Assembly (NCBI RefSeq): GCF_905163445.1
Contig: NC_053199.1
Location: 16,075,501-16,139,500 of the forward strand
Direction of reading: 5' to 3'
Source of the DNA: Pararge aegeria
Taxonomy: Eukaryota; Arthropoda; Insecta; Lepidoptera; Nymphalidae
Length of the DNA: 64,000 nt
Below are positions 30,761 through 41,823 of the stretch, piece after piece; position 1 is the stretch's first letter, and each line of letters starts with the position of its first letter. The position numbers were made by a program, and so were the translations under genes. The notes beneath the pieces are model-generated. The model saw nothing but the letters and a program-made list of their open reading frames with translations, did not search any database and was not told where the DNA came from.

Positions 30761-31742
30761 GTAATATGAATTATAGAGAAGCTTAATATACAGTATTAGA
30801 GTCAGTCCAGTTGTTTTATTTCACTCCTTGGGAAGTTAGGTTTATAGAGTACAGACCCACAACACTGCTCTAAAGCAGGTTGGTGGGCTTTAATGATGTC
30901 TTTTAAAAAATGAATACTTTAATAGGAAGGAAGAATAATAGTCATGATTACTGCTAAGAAGCTAGGTATTTAGCTTCAATAATACTGTTAATTAATGAAA
31001 GATCAAAGTGCCATCCTGAACATTGTTAGTAGTGAAGAAGAATTTTTAACACGCGCACACCGTCACAAAAATTCGGCACCCTAAAATTAACTGTAAGGTT
31101 TGACAGTGTACACTTTCAATTGTCGAAGTCTGCGCGTGATTCAATTGTACAAAAATCCCAAATGTTCAGTGAAACTTGGTGGTCCGATAATTAGACAACA
31201 AGATAATGCGATATATTAATACCTTTTTTGTATTGTTGGTGTAGTTTTCTCTAGGAACGTAGAATAAGGCGTAAGATTAAATATTTAAATAGAAAACCAT
31301 CGCCTATACCTACGATACTATTCGATTCAATTTATTAAACTTAATGATCCCAACCATCGGTGGTGTTTGAATCAATGATTGATCGATATAACTCGATCAT
31401 TAGTCATATATGGCCATGGGATGTGCGAACATCCTTTAGGTCATCAGGTTATCGAGACCTAGAACGCAGGTCGAGGTTAGTAAGCCTGACTTGAATTTTA
31501 TACGTCAAACGAAAGATGGGCACAGCCCTAACTGGTTTTACACTTTACGATTACGATGTGTTCTCATTCATAATTCACAAGTGGTGCCTTTGATACTTTG
31601 GCAACACTCACTATTGCAGCGAATTATCAAATATTTGCACCTAATGAAAAGGCATCCAGCAAGCCAGAGAAATATCAAAAACATAAATATAATTTTAAAA
31701 CGTGTAGTATGTTTGTTGTTAGTGGTCTTAAACTACTAATAT
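30761..31742. other. No recognisable gene or repeat
   Basis: About 1 kb. Short open frames only (for example 31491-31739), without domain or splice context. Confidence 0.35.
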
Positions 31743-31985
31743 TATAAATGTTACAGTTTGTATAAATGTATGGATGAACGGATGGATGGATGGATGTTTG
31801 TTACTGTTTCACGCAAAAACTACTGAATAGAAAGAGATTATACCCTGGATTACCACATAGGGTCTTCTTATTCATGAAAAATCACGCGCGCGTGCGTGTA
31901 AATAAATAAATTCCCAAATGACATCTTTCAGGCACCGAACTCGGGACCTCGCGCTTAAACGACCACAGCGATCGCAACTTCGCAG
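31743..31985. repeat. Dispersed repeat plus SINE-like fragment
   Basis: A GGAT microsatellite-like run (about 31775-31795) leads into TTTCACGCAAAAACTACTGA, a common lepidopteran repeat phrase. At 31930-31980, GCACCGAACTCGGGACCTCG is an inverted B-box-like segment of a tRNA-derived SINE. Confidence 0.4.
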
Positions 31986-32696
31986 GGCTTTTAATTAATT
32001 ATAATAATAAGACTGAAATGATAAAAGAGTTACAGATTTCAAAACTTTTTTTACTATAGATTTGTTGTGTAAAAATGAATTAAAATGAAAACGATACAAG
32101 CTTATGTAGAGTTGAGTAAAAGAAAATATTACTTATATAAAAGAATTTATTAATATTTATGTATATTTTATAGACGGAGAGATTTAGGCCGAACGAACTT
32201 AGGCCCGCAACACCTGGTCTTATGTTGATTGAAGAGCCTTTTATTATTTTACAATAATCATTAATTATATAATCAAACTGTGTGCAAAACATAGTATTCC
32301 AAACTTACTTAAAACTTTTATTAACTTCTTAGGTAGATACTGAGAATTCCGCAAACAAAACCTGCAACAGTTGAACCGGATGACATAGCTGGGTCCTCGT
32401 AATCCGTCGTCTCCGTAGCCTTACGTGAAGTTTGTGCGTATTTCTTTAATTAAAATTCAGAGTCTTGTCGGATTCGTATCGCCGAAACGAAAGTAACACA
32501 AAATCAGTGTTGCAATATTGATGTCCAATGGTTTTAAATCAACCGGCTGGCGCCGCGGCAGATTTTAATTAACTGATTAACTAATTGTTTACTATGTCGT
32601 CGTGATTAATCTATCAATAAACCAATCGCCCTAGATAATATGGGCGAAGAAATAGAAAAACGAGAACCTAATAATGGCAGAAAGTAAAGACGTCCG
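31986..32696. other. No recognisable gene or repeat
   Basis: Apparently single-copy. GC rises around 32380-32560, but no coding frame with a domain or splice sites is evident. Confidence 0.35.
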
Positions 32697-33070
32697 TGCC
32701 CCGTGGTATTGTGATTAGCGGTGTGTTCTTATAAGTGGAGGTCCCACGTTCGATAACTCGCAGGGGCAGTTGGGTTGTTTATAACGAATAAATGAATGTA
32801 TGAATACACTTTTATTGTACACCTACAGAGAAAATTGACAGAGATACATATAAGAAAAAAAAAGAAAGAAAGAAAGAAGAAAACACTATAAGTGATAAGG
32901 CCGCCTTTGTTACACAAATTTAATTGACGTGTTCTCTTTTTTTTTTTTTGTGTGTGCAATATAGTATTTTTGATTGATTGATTTATAAGATAGCACAATA
33001 AGGTAGAAAGTACAATTTGGCAGCCTTATCGCTATATAGCGATCCCTTCCAGGCAACTAAAGGTATACGA
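32697..33070. mobile_element. SINE head and two opposed T1 LINE tails (nested)
   Basis: 32697-32780 is an S3-like SINE head (GTGATTAGCGGTGTG, a decayed B box, GCAGGGGCAG). 32784-32879 and about 32986-33070 form one minus-oriented T1 tail (ATACACTTTTATTGTACACC ... GCAGCCTTATCGCTATATAG). Inside it lies a plus-oriented T1 tail at about 32880-32985 (AGTGATAAGGCCGCC, GCAATATAGTATTTTTGATT with a GATT repeat end). Confidence 0.6.
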
Positions 33071-33117
33071 GAAAGTCCTATAGGAAATTTGCAAATTGCA
33101 ATATGCAATCAGCGATT

Positions 33118-33260
33118 CCAACCATAAAGTCAACATTTCCTGAGGATGCTCCGGTATCCGAGCGAAACTTCCGTAGAGGCTACATTGCCCAAGATTTGTT
33201 TGGTGTAGAGTATAAAGATTGAATAAATTATAAATTACATCATACAGATTCTCCTACTTT
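33118..33260 (+). repeat. Dispersed repeat H
   Basis: AAGTCAACATTTCCTGAGGA, TCCGGTATCCGAGCGAAACT and AATAAATTATAAATTACATC; the first part is also seen at 20938-20985. LINE 3' UTR-like. Confidence 0.45.
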
Positions 33261-33284
33261 TCACGGAATATAACAAATGAAGCT

Positions 33285-33597
33285 AAATGCTATTATAACG
33301 TTAAGGATTACTTGAACGATAAAAAAGCTTGGGTGTGCTTAAACTTTATAGCTTAATATAAATTTACTGTGAGATGGTGATAGCAAAAAAATAAATACCC
33401 GGCTAAGTTTGTAAGTTTCTTAGACCAGGGCGCGTTTGGAACTTTAGTTTAACTTTATAACCTCGTATCTTTAGGTTTAAGTTGGCGAACGAATTTATCA
33501 CCATCCCCTTACAATTATGTAAACATATTATATGTTACGCTTCATAAGTGCCTGTGATAGGCCTACATGAATTAAGAAATTTTAAATTTAAATTTCC
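33285..33597 (+). mobile_element. LINE 3' end, family T3
   Basis: GATAAAAAAGCTTGGGTGTG, CCCGGCTAAGTTTGTAAGTT, CAGGGCGCGTTTGGAAC and GATAGGCCTACATGAATTAA, ending in TTTAAATTTAAATTT repeats. Close to the 27.8-kb copy. Confidence 0.65.
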
Positions 33598-33699
33598 ATA
33601 ATCTAATGATAATCTAATAAATCTCTGTAGATATTAAAAAAGATTTATTATCTACATCTAATTAAGTGATACATAGATAAGTATTATTCCTATAATCCA

Positions 33700-33897
33700 T
33701 AACTAATACAATTTTTATTAATACATAACTATAACCTAAAATAAACTATTTAAAAACTAAATAAAATCTAAAACGTCCTCGAAACCACCGCAGCGAGGCA
33801 CAGTTCCTAAGATGCTGGCAGCATTTCCCCTCTGGATGGCCAAACTAATTCGTTGGCCAAGGTAACTGCCCGCTCTAGGATCACCGGTAGACTCGAT
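33700..33897 (-). pseudogene. LINE C-terminal fragment, family T4
   Basis: Minus strand encodes ESTGDPRAGSYLGQRISLAI, then QRGNAASILGTVPRCGG, and a stop, followed by the 3' UTR. The 5' side is cut at about 33897. This C-terminal block follows the RT region in some insect non-LTR elements. Same frame end as 34769-34981. Confidence 0.6.
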
Positions 33898-34189
33898 ATA
33901 ATTATAATTTAATAAATAATAATCTAATTTCCTATAATCTGTATAAATATATTTATCACACATGTATAGGTACATAATCATTTAACCTATCAGATAAACA
34001 TCTTATTTGCAAGTATAATTAATTGTGTGTTACCTAATTTCTTATACATATCGGAATTAGCATATATTATTTATTATGCCACGCATTCTATGTATTTTTA
34101 AGAAACTTACCCATAAAACAGACTCATCATAATTATCTCTCTTATAGGAGAGATGTGTGCAAGCTGAGAGCAAAATGTTAAGCCTCACG

Positions 34190-34320
34190 TGACGTTAGCT
34201 ACACTGGCAACCACGCCCTTCGGACCGAAACACTGCAAAAATACTGCGACAGAAATAAGCATGGTAGAATTATTCCCCCGGACGAGATCTGTCATAAAAT
34301 TATCTACTAGCATTTTTGTT
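34190..34320 (+). mobile_element. LINE-like 3' end, family T5
   Basis: CACTGGCAACCACGCCC, GACAGAAATAAGCATGGTAG, CCCCGGACGAGATCTGTCAT and CTACTAG. Same order as at 13.7 kb. Confidence 0.55.
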
Positions 34321-34699
34321 TGTTCTTGTTATGATATATTACTCTTTTCTAGATTATAGTTCACACTGTTCAGAGGCACCAATAAATTTGTGTCCCAAAA
34401 TGTGATAAAGCGACTATGAAAATTAAGTTTAGATTGCTACACTCCGCCGCCGCGGAAAGCAGGTGAATCTGTATGGTGTAATTTATAATTTCTTCAAACT
34501 TTATACTCCACACCAAACAGATCTTCGGCAATGTACAGAGAGTACAACTGGAGAGTACAATGTACACTTTCGCGCACTCTTTCGCACCGACACCGAAGTA
34601 GGTACCTCAGAAGATGTTGACTTTACAATTATTCAATTGTTATCATGGAATTCCGCAAAGTATGCTGCTTCTGTCCTATATTGAAAATTTTATATTTTA

Positions 34700-35235
34700 A
34701 TCCAATGTATATATATTTATTTCTTTCACATTTGTTTTATAAATATAACCTAAATTAACTATGTAAAACTAAATAAAATCTAAAACGTTTTCGAAACCAC
34801 CACAGCGAGGCACAGTTCCTAAGATGATGGCAGCATTGCCCCTTTGGATGGCCAATCTAATTCGTTGGCCAAGGTAACTGCCCGCTCTAGGATCACCGGT
34901 AGACTCGATAACCCTTTTCGATAATTCTTTAACAAGAGCTCGAAGAGAAGAAGAACGTGCCTCCGGACCCCACGGTCCCAAAGTCTACTCCAAAAGGCAC
35001 AAAAATTAAACTGCTATCCAGGTTTTCATATTAACGTCTCTTGGCCTGCTCGGCACTAGTAGCAGCCGCAACCACCATTGACGAGGTGGCCTGGATGTGT
35101 GATGCAGCTAGGGTATCAACACAAGTTGCATCCCACACAAGTGACCTTCCTAGCCTCCAAGGTATGAGCGTCATAGCATCAGGTCTCTTGCCATCGCTCC
35201 GCGCCAAACCTAATAGGTTCTAATAAAGCTAATTA
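34700..35235 (-). pseudogene. LINE C-terminal region, family T4, best copy
   Basis: Minus strand, from about 35223: LARSDGKRPDAMTLIPWRLG, SLVWDATCVDTLAASHI, AEQAKRR then a stop and frame change, then (34981-34769) ELSKRVIESTGDPRAGSYLG and QRGNAAIILGTVPRCGG. The first part (GKRPDG-x-T-x-x-PW, VWDATC-x-DT) plus the AIQRGNAA end are known together from the C-terminal part of widespread animal retroelement polyproteins. At least one stop and one frameshift. The 3' UTR has TTTAGATTTTATTTAG. Confidence 0.6.
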
Positions 35236-35639
35236 AATTAAATTAAATTTTAAATGTATGAATTTCTTTATAATGTTGTATGATGTTTTGTTGCGCAATA
35301 TTAAATATTCCTTTCATTCTCTCTTTCTATTAGATTAAAGACCTTAAGCAGAGATATGAATGGCATGCATAAACGAATGTGTCATCACGCACAATTCTGT
35401 ATCGTTTTATGTGAATGCAACTGTATGATTTCCAATGACCCAGAAAATCATTACGATTTCATCGTATCACTGCATGTTATATGGTAAGTACATTCTTACC
35501 AATGGTATGTTTAATTCAACATTATAGGGCTAATAAGGCGACATCTTATTATGAAAAGTTTTTAAGTATTGTATATTGTGTAGTGTATAAGTTTTTAAGG
35601 CTTATTACATACTGCCTTCACCCACAGTTCGATTGGGGC

Positions 35640-35833
35640 AATCAGATTCAAATTCAAAAATTCTTTTATCATGTAGGTCTATCACAGGAACTTATGAAGC
35701 GTAATATATTATGTTTACATAATTGTGAGGTGATGATGATTAATATGTTAGCCAACTTAAACCTAAAGCTACGACGGTTCTAAACGCGCCCTGGTCTAAG
35801 AAAAGCCTACAACAAACTTAGCCTGGTAATTTT
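35640..35833 (-). mobile_element. LINE 3' end, family T3
   Basis: GATTCAAATTCAAAAATTC, CATGTAGGTCTATCACAGG, AAGCTACGACGGTTC and CAACAAACTTAGCC on the plus strand mark a minus T3 tail. It abuts the SINE at 35838. Confidence 0.65.
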
Positions 35834-35837
35834 TTTT

Positions 35838-36105
35838 GACGGCCGATAGGCGCAGTGGGCAGCGACCCCGCTTTCTGAGTCCAAGGCCGTGGGTTCGATT
35901 CCCACAACTGGAGAGTGTTTGTGTGATGAACATGAATGTTTTTCAGTGTCTGGGTGTTTATCTGTATATTATAAGTGTGTATTATATTCATAAAAAAATA
36001 TTCATCAGCTGTCTCAGTACCCATAACACAAGCTACGCTTACTTTGGGGCTAGATGGCGATGTGTGTATTATCGTAGTATATTTATTTATTTTATTTATT
36101 TTTGG
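35838..36105 (+). mobile_element. SINE S2, full length
   Basis: GACGGCCGATAGGCGCAGTG, GTGGGTTCGATTCCCACAAC, GTGTTTATCTGTATATTATA, GCTTACTTTGGGGCTAGATG, TGTGTATTATCGTAGTATAT and a TTTATT tail. Head and tail are both well kept, making this a good reference copy for S2. Confidence 0.85.
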
Positions 36106-36181
36106 TATTACCCTCTCACTGGTAATTAATATTTAGCTTTGCTGTTAGAGCAAGTCATAACCAATTCATTAATAAATTCAT

Positions 36182-36445
36182 TCATCATATCGACCCATTA
36201 CCGGCCCACTACATGGCAATCTCTCCTCCCAATGAAAAGGGTTAAAGGCTGTAGACCACCAAGCTGGTCCAGTGCAAATTGGTGAACTCTACTTACCTTT
36301 GGGAACATTATTTAGAATTCTCAGGCATGCAGGTTTACTCACGATGTCTTCCTTCACCGTCTTAGCAAGTGATATTTTTAATTACTTAAAACGCACATAA
36401 CATTAAAGTTCGAGATGCGTGCTGGGATTAGACCTCGTACCTTCT
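36182..36445 (-). mobile_element. SINE S1
   Basis: TATCGACCCATTACCGGCCC, TAGACCACCAAGCTGGTCC, CTCAGGCATGCAGGTTTAC and TGCGTGCTGGGATTAGACCT on the plus strand mark a minus S1 copy. 36446-36860 holds a 105-codon open frame with no recognised domain. Confidence 0.7.
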
Positions 36446-36863
36446 GGGCTAGTTTAGTAAGTGGTGACGTCGTTTTCTGTGTTTCTTCTGGATTGAAGTA
36501 GAGGGGGGTCACGGCCGAGTGTTTTGTGGATTAACCTCGAAAATTAAGTTGTTATTATACTTACAAAAGAATGTTACCAATACATGTTGTCATCGGAATG
36601 TTTATTTAACTGAAGAGTCCACGAACCGGCTTAGTGGGAGTTGGACTTCCACACTAAGGGTTCCATACAAAGATGTAACTTTTTTTGCAATTGAAATCCT
36701 ACTAACTGCTGATCGAGCTAAGAACGTTACAATAACGCAATTTTTGTATAACCAATTAAAGTTCCCTTTTTATTGTGTTGCCCGCGTTTATTACGGTTTT
36801 TTAACAAATCCCATGGGAACCGTTTATTTTCCTTGAATAAAAAGTTTTGTTAGGTTAGGCTAG

Positions 36864-36985
36864 GGAGGCTTTGACCGTGGCTAGTTACCACCCTACCGAC
36901 AAAGACATGCCGCTAAGCGATTTAGTGTTCCGGTGCGATGTCGCGTGGTAACCGATTAGGGATATGACTGCCACACTACCTAAAT
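36864..36985 (+). mobile_element. SINE S3 body fragment
   Basis: GAGGCTTTGACCGTGGCTAG, TACCGACAAAGACATGCCGC, GATTTAGTGTTCCGGTGCGA and CCGATTAGGGATATGACTGC. It lacks the head and the TTGTA-type end. Confidence 0.7.
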
Positions 36986-37043
36986 AAAATACAGATGTCA
37001 ATAATTTATGACTGTTGATATGTATTTTTTATATTCTCACAAT

Positions 37044-37086
37044 GTGAAAAAAATAAGAATGGTCAGGGCACATGGCTCGGAGGATC
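37044..37086 (+). mobile_element. RTE-like LINE fragment
   Basis: AGAATGGTCAGGGCACATGG and CTCGGAGGATCGATTG correspond to the 'WxGHxAR(R/M)xD' C-terminal block of RTE-type ORF2, as at 4326-4392. Confidence 0.35.
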
Positions 37087-37135
37087 GATTGTCGTTGGTT
37101 AAGGTTAAGTGACGTTAGCTAATTGAAATTAAAAA

Positions 37136-37360
37136 AAAAAATCTTTAATGTAGGCCTAATACAACCATTTTTTAAATATCAAGGCTGTCGGTTTGTAGTG
37201 ACTCTACCACCAGGAAGAGTAGGTCGATTCTACTGAGAAGAAACCATCGAAAAATCGAAAGCTCGTTTCAAACATCAGAATATTTTACAATTAAATAATT
37301 TTAATTCTACCTTGTAAGATATGAAAGCGGAGCGGCCTGCTTCCCAGCAACTTTTTTCAA
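37136..37360 (-). mobile_element. LINE 3' end, family T2
   Basis: Plus-strand reading TAATGTAGGCCTAATACAAC, GTAGTGACTCTACCACCAGG, GATTCTACTGAGAAGAAACC, GATATGAAAGCGGAGCGG; a diverged T2 copy in the same orientation as 14987-17686. Confidence 0.65.
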
Positions 37361-37625
37361 CATTCATTAGTTTTTAATAGATACACGAATTATTTCTGTA
37401 CATAGTCAAGATTCGAAAATTAAAATTAAAAAAAAAAATACTATGTCATATAAATATACGAGTATATATATAGCCGATGGTTTTCCACTTAACTTACTTT
37501 AAACATTAAACATTACAAGTAAGAAAAAACTTACAGTGTAATATACTAGGTTACATAAAATTCATAAATCGTTTAAAGGAAATTGCATACAATTCTACAA
37601 TAATAATTAAATAGTTCAAACAAAC

Positions 37626-37654
37626 CAGCGAACGAAAAAAGCTTTCGTTCGCTG
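37626..37654. repeat. Perfect 12-bp hairpin
   Basis: CAGCGAACGAAA (37626-37637) and TTTCGTTCGCTG (37643-37654) are exact reverse complements around the 5-base loop AAAGC. The surrounding sequence is AT-rich and unassigned. Confidence 0.6.
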
Positions 37655-37829
37655 AAACAAACTAAAAAAACACGCTTGGTATAAAAAACTAAACTAATTT
37701 CTTTCTTTTAGTTTATTCATAATAGCGATTTTTTTTAGTTTTTCTTGATTTATTATTTTTAATAGAGCAAAATTAATCGGTAACCCATCCACCATTAAAG
37801 AGATAAAATATTTTTTTTTTATACAGTGT

Positions 37830-38578
37830 GCCCGTCTCTCGAAATGAAAGTTCTAATTATTATTTAAAACAGGCCATTAAAAAGTAATAGCTAACGCCCT
37901 CTACCATCTAGTAGCTTAATGTTTTCTGTGGAATTTGTTAGGTACGCGAATGCCATAGGTTTTTTACATTTGGGTCTAGATGGCGCTGTAGTAATTAGTA
38001 AAAAATCTTATTTTTTATAGTGAAAATTGGAATAATCTTTTCAGATTAGTGTATTGTCATCGGTCCTCGATATGTCTACAAAGTTTGAAAGAAATCTGAC
38101 CGTTTAAAATGGGTCAAAATCGCGCCCAAAGAAGTCGGTTACAAACAAACATACAAGTGAAGCTAATATAAAGCGTGTAATAAACTACCAATTGACATCT
38201 TGGAGATGTCTCTTAAAAAGTTCAAAGTTTGTATTAAACGTAAGCTTATAGAAAAGTCCTATTATAGTATAAAGGATTACGTAATCGATAAAAAAGACTT
38301 GGGTGTGAATTATTGCTCTAACCAGGTTGCTCTTCTAATAATTTTAAATGACATTGTGAAATGGTGATAACAAAAAAAAAACACCCGGCTAAGTTTGTTG
38401 TGGGCTTCTTCTTAGACCAGGATGCGTTTGGAACCCTCGTAGCTTTAGTTTTATGTTTACGAATGTCGTTATCGCCAACATCTCACTACCGTGTAATTCT
38501 TATCTACGCATCAAAAGTGCCACCTATGGGCCTACATGAATAAAGATATTTTTGACTTTGACTTCGACTTTGACTTAA
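37830..38578 (+). mobile_element. Repeat J followed by LINE C-terminus and 3' end, family T3
   Basis: 37830-38175: TAGCTAACGCCCTCTACC, TCATCGGTCCTCGATATGTC, CAAAATCGCGCCCAAAGAAG, ACAAACATACAAGTGAAGCT (also at 54640-54790). From 38176 the T3 LINE begins with LPIDILEMSLKKFKVCIKRK and VIDKKDLGVNY (jockey-type ORF2 end). Then comes its 3' UTR to AATAAAG and TTTGACTTTGACTT repeats (about 38548-38576). This is the best T3 copy. Confidence 0.65.
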
Positions 38579-38648
38579 CATCAGGTGGCCCATCTGCTTG
38601 ATCCGTCATTTATAAGATCATAAAAAAAAAGAAAATAAAAGATTTCAC

Positions 38649-38742
38649 TAATTTATAACCATTTCTTGTAAGTCAATAGTTTATATCCACTTTTTGTTCA
38701 TAAAGGCTTAATATTGTGTCACACAAATAGTATATTATTATC
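38649..38742 (-). pseudogene. Internal ORF2 fragment of LINE T2
   Basis: ATAACCATTTCTTGTAAGTC and TTTATATCCACTTTTTGTTC match 15410-15500 inside the 2.7-kb LINE. No 3' end is present, so this is an internal fragment. Confidence 0.55.
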
Positions 38743-39312
38743 AAATTACAGATGTTACTAATTTATGACTGTTGATATGTATTGTCTATATTCTCATCAT
38801 GTTATTAAGACTAGTGTTTTGTTTTCTAAATGCCTACCCTGTACATTTTCCGCTAACCGATAGCCAATATGGCATGTGGAGATGAGTCGCAATCATTGCG
38901 TGACTGAAGCTAAATGTCAAAAAAGTTATGAATCAATCTCTTCAACGAATATCGCTATATCAACACGAGCGTTAAGTTAAAACTGTTGAAAGACGCATCA
39001 AACGAAGAGAAAGGACGACGAAATCGGATAAAATCGCAAGCAATTCATACGTTTTAGGTGGCCATAAGGTCACACTATCGTCTTATTTATCGACAATAAG
39101 TTGCTAATGAAATCTTATCACATTGCACACACAGTGCCTGCGAAGTCTCATGGTGGGTTCCGCATATCAGGTACTGACATGCGGAACATAGGATACTGAC
39201 ATATAGGATATCTTTTTGGCATAGAGTCAGTTAAAAGTTCGGAGGGCAGTGAGTTTACAAGTAACATATTAAAACAATATCGGAGAGTAACACTGGCTTC
39301 TTTTTATCCCAG
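38743..39312. other. No recognisable gene
   Basis: GTTACTAATTTATGACTGTTG (about 38755) resembles 37000-37020, a short shared phrase. Otherwise no match. Confidence 0.3.
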
Positions 39313-40028
39313 AAGGGATAGCACGGGCGGGAGATACAAATTATATCCCCTGTTATATCCCCTGACAAGGGATACAATGAACGTGTCCACCTGCTAAAGC
39401 AGGGGAACATGGAATTGGAGAAGTTAACCCCCGTTTATTATTACACATATATTACTATATAAATATTATAAATAAATAAATAAATAAATAAATAAATTAC
39501 TTAGATAATATTTCCATTTGCCTGCAAAATCGGAAACCGTTTCATTTACCTTTTTGTCGGACCAAGGCAGGACAACATGCGCCTGTCTTTCGAATTTGCT
39601 CACTTTTAAATGCTTACAGAAATAACTGTGACATTTTTAGTAGTTCTTTGACCTCATTCAAAAAACATGTCAAACATTTACTTACATAACTTAAATTAAT
39701 TTATTTTCCGTTCTAATTTTATATCATCACTATTCATTGTATAGTATTGCAGGTATTAAGTTTTAAATTTTGCTTTATTTGATTAGCTTTTAGATTATCT
39801 TAATTAAGCATGCTGTGGTCATTTCTAAAAGGTTTCAATCTCCTGTCTTTCTCTTTTATTTATGTTATTCTCATGATAACGTCATTGGTTATTACCAGTT
39901 TAATGATCCAATAAAAAAATATAAAAAAAAAAAAATTGTGCGCCAGTGCTCTGAGAGTTGATAAAGCTGTGGAAGAAGATAATTTTTTATCCTTTCCCCG
40001 TGATTGTCTCCTGCCCATGCTGGCCTTG
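39313..40028. mobile_element. Harbinger-type MITE interrupted by a LINE 3' end
   Basis: Left end AAGGGATAGCACGGGCGGGA with TTATATCCCC repeats (39313-39440); right end TGTCTCCTGCCCATGCTGG (about 40007-40028), both related to the 5777 termini. Between them, about 39440-39935, lies an ORF2 end (SSSLTSFKKHVKHLLT and stop) with a 3' UTR and an A-rich tail at 39913-39935, i.e. a plus-strand LINE fragment. A TAAA microsatellite occupies about 39466-39496. Confidence 0.6.
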
Positions 40029-41190
40029 CAGGAAAACAAAAGGTTCCCACGGGATATGAAAAAAACAGTAATAAACGCGGACAGAGAACGCGAACGCGGG
40101 CATAAGTCGGTTAATAAAAGACAGAGTTCTGTGGTAACAAACATAAAAAAATGTAACCGATTTGAGATCCTCCTTCTTTCGATTGTGCTCTATTTATACA
40201 TAGGTAACTTGATGTGCTGAAACTCTACTGAGTTTGTATGGACATTGCACAATCCTCTAATGTTAAACAAAAAAAAAAAAAAATTAATCGGGTAGGTGAA
40301 TAAAAACGCCGCCAGCAAGTCGAGATACCGCTCCAGCTGACAAGCGGCGCATAGGCATATACAGGTTGTTCCCAGAATACGATATTGAAATCATTCTTTA
40401 TATTTTTTTCAGTAATCGAATCCCTAAGTGGTTAAGGGTTTGTTAGTTTATAAGCACAATTTATTGAACAGCACAATAGAAGTTAAACAATCATCATAAT
40501 TTAAATTTATCAAGCGTATAGTTAAGAAAGAAACACTGATAAAAGGTAGCCTTTGTTCTTTTCTATGGCAAAGGCTACATGAACAACAAACTTCATCCAA
40601 ATCCGTACTGCCGTTTTTGCGTGATTGAGTAACTAAAATCCACACTTTGAAATTCATAATATTAATATACAATAGTAGGATCTTCAGATCAAAGATTAAC
40701 TATCCACGGTGTGTAAGGATGGATCGAACTTTATTATATGTATTAGCTTCGATTAACAAAATGCCCTGAGTGTGCCGTTTTCCTTAGGTCGTAGATCCCA
40801 AGCAATTCATATGTTTAACGTTAGTTGTCGAAAAGTGAACGGACACTGTGAACGCAACTGTAATCACTGCGGCCTTGGAGCGTTTAGTTAACCGATCTGA
40901 TGGAAATATTCGGTGATAGGCATATCAGTAATTGACTATCGCTTTTTTGGTGTCAAATGATTGATTGGATATAATCGGGCCTTGTGTATGATTTCGCGTC
41001 AGTCGAAACACTAAAGAAATTTCAAAATAATTAAAATACCATTTAATTTAGTCGTAGTTAAAACCAAAGTAATAGCGATGACTAAGTTCTTGCGGTAAAC
41101 GCACAAGCGACGCATACTTATTTGTCCCAGAATTAGGAAAAAAGAAAAGATAATCTTCAGTCACATTGCCTTTCTTTGATGCCTTTCTTA
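40029..41190. other. No recognisable gene or repeat
   Basis: About 1.1 kb, mostly unique by eye. No frame with a domain. Confidence 0.35.
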
Positions 41191-41255
41191 ATCTGATGCC
41201 TAAACCGTCTACTTATTAGTATAAGACTAATAAGTAGACGGTTTAGGCATCAGAT
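41191..41255. repeat. Perfect 30-bp hairpin with 5-base loop
   Basis: 41191-41220 (starts ATCTGATGCCTAAACC) is the exact reverse complement of 41226-41255; the loop is ATAAG. There are no mismatches over 30 pairs. It is not part of any repeat family seen in the window. Confidence 0.9.
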
Positions 41256-41602
41256 TTAACATGGGTGGTTTTTGCACCTATATCAATTTTGGGTCACTGC
41301 CACAGTTTTATCCACTATGCGAGCATGGGAACAGAGGTGGAAATTATATCCAAATAACCGTCACTCATTTGCGACAAGGATGAAATGTAATTAAAAAAGA
41401 GGTTTTTAGTTCATTATAAACCTAAGCACAGGTAGAAAAACTATTAATCTAGCTAAAATGCTGACATTTCTCGGAGATTTAAGGATAATAGTAGGAGAGA
41501 AAATGTAATTATATGTAATCAAAGTAAAAAAAAGCCCCCTAAATTTGACATGTAACATTTTGAGAAGTGCCATGGTCGCACATAAGCAACGTGCTATATT
41601 AG

Positions 41603-41815
41603 ATTCAAAATTCAAAACATCTATTTCAAGAATGCCTAGTTTATAAGTACTTTTAAACGTCAAGTTGGTCTGTTTGTAGCCTACCAAAATTCAAAAGCAT
41701 TTATTTCAAGAAGTCCTAGTTTGTAAGTTCTTTTGTAACGTAACAAGTTGGCCTGGTTCTAGCCTACTACGTTATCGGAAGTCAGATTTTATGTGACGAG
41801 CCAGCAAGAAACTCA
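41603..41815 (-). mobile_element. Two tandem LINE T2 3' ends
   Basis: 41603-41685 and 41686-41815 each start with AAAATTCAAAA and ATTTCAAGAA, followed by GTAAGT(T/A)CTTTTG/AAACGTCAAG-type sequence. The second continues to GCCAGCAAGAAACTCAGG. Two T2 tails lie head to tail in the same orientation. Confidence 0.6.
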
Positions 41816-41823
41816 GGGGTAGG

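Noticed and set aside
35838..35915. tRNA genes (A and B boxes at many places, e.g. 12600, 26455, 35838, 63113)
   Set aside because: Each is followed by a shared SINE body and, where intact, a tail; none folds as a complete cloverleaf with an isolated gene context.
36519..36836. 105-codon plus-strand frame
   Set aside because: TTG/GTG-type or weak start, unusual composition, no domain; probably chance in a unique spacer.
41191..41255. microRNA precursor
   Set aside because: The stem is perfectly paired with a 5-base loop, unlike a normal pre-miRNA; kept as a structural finding only.
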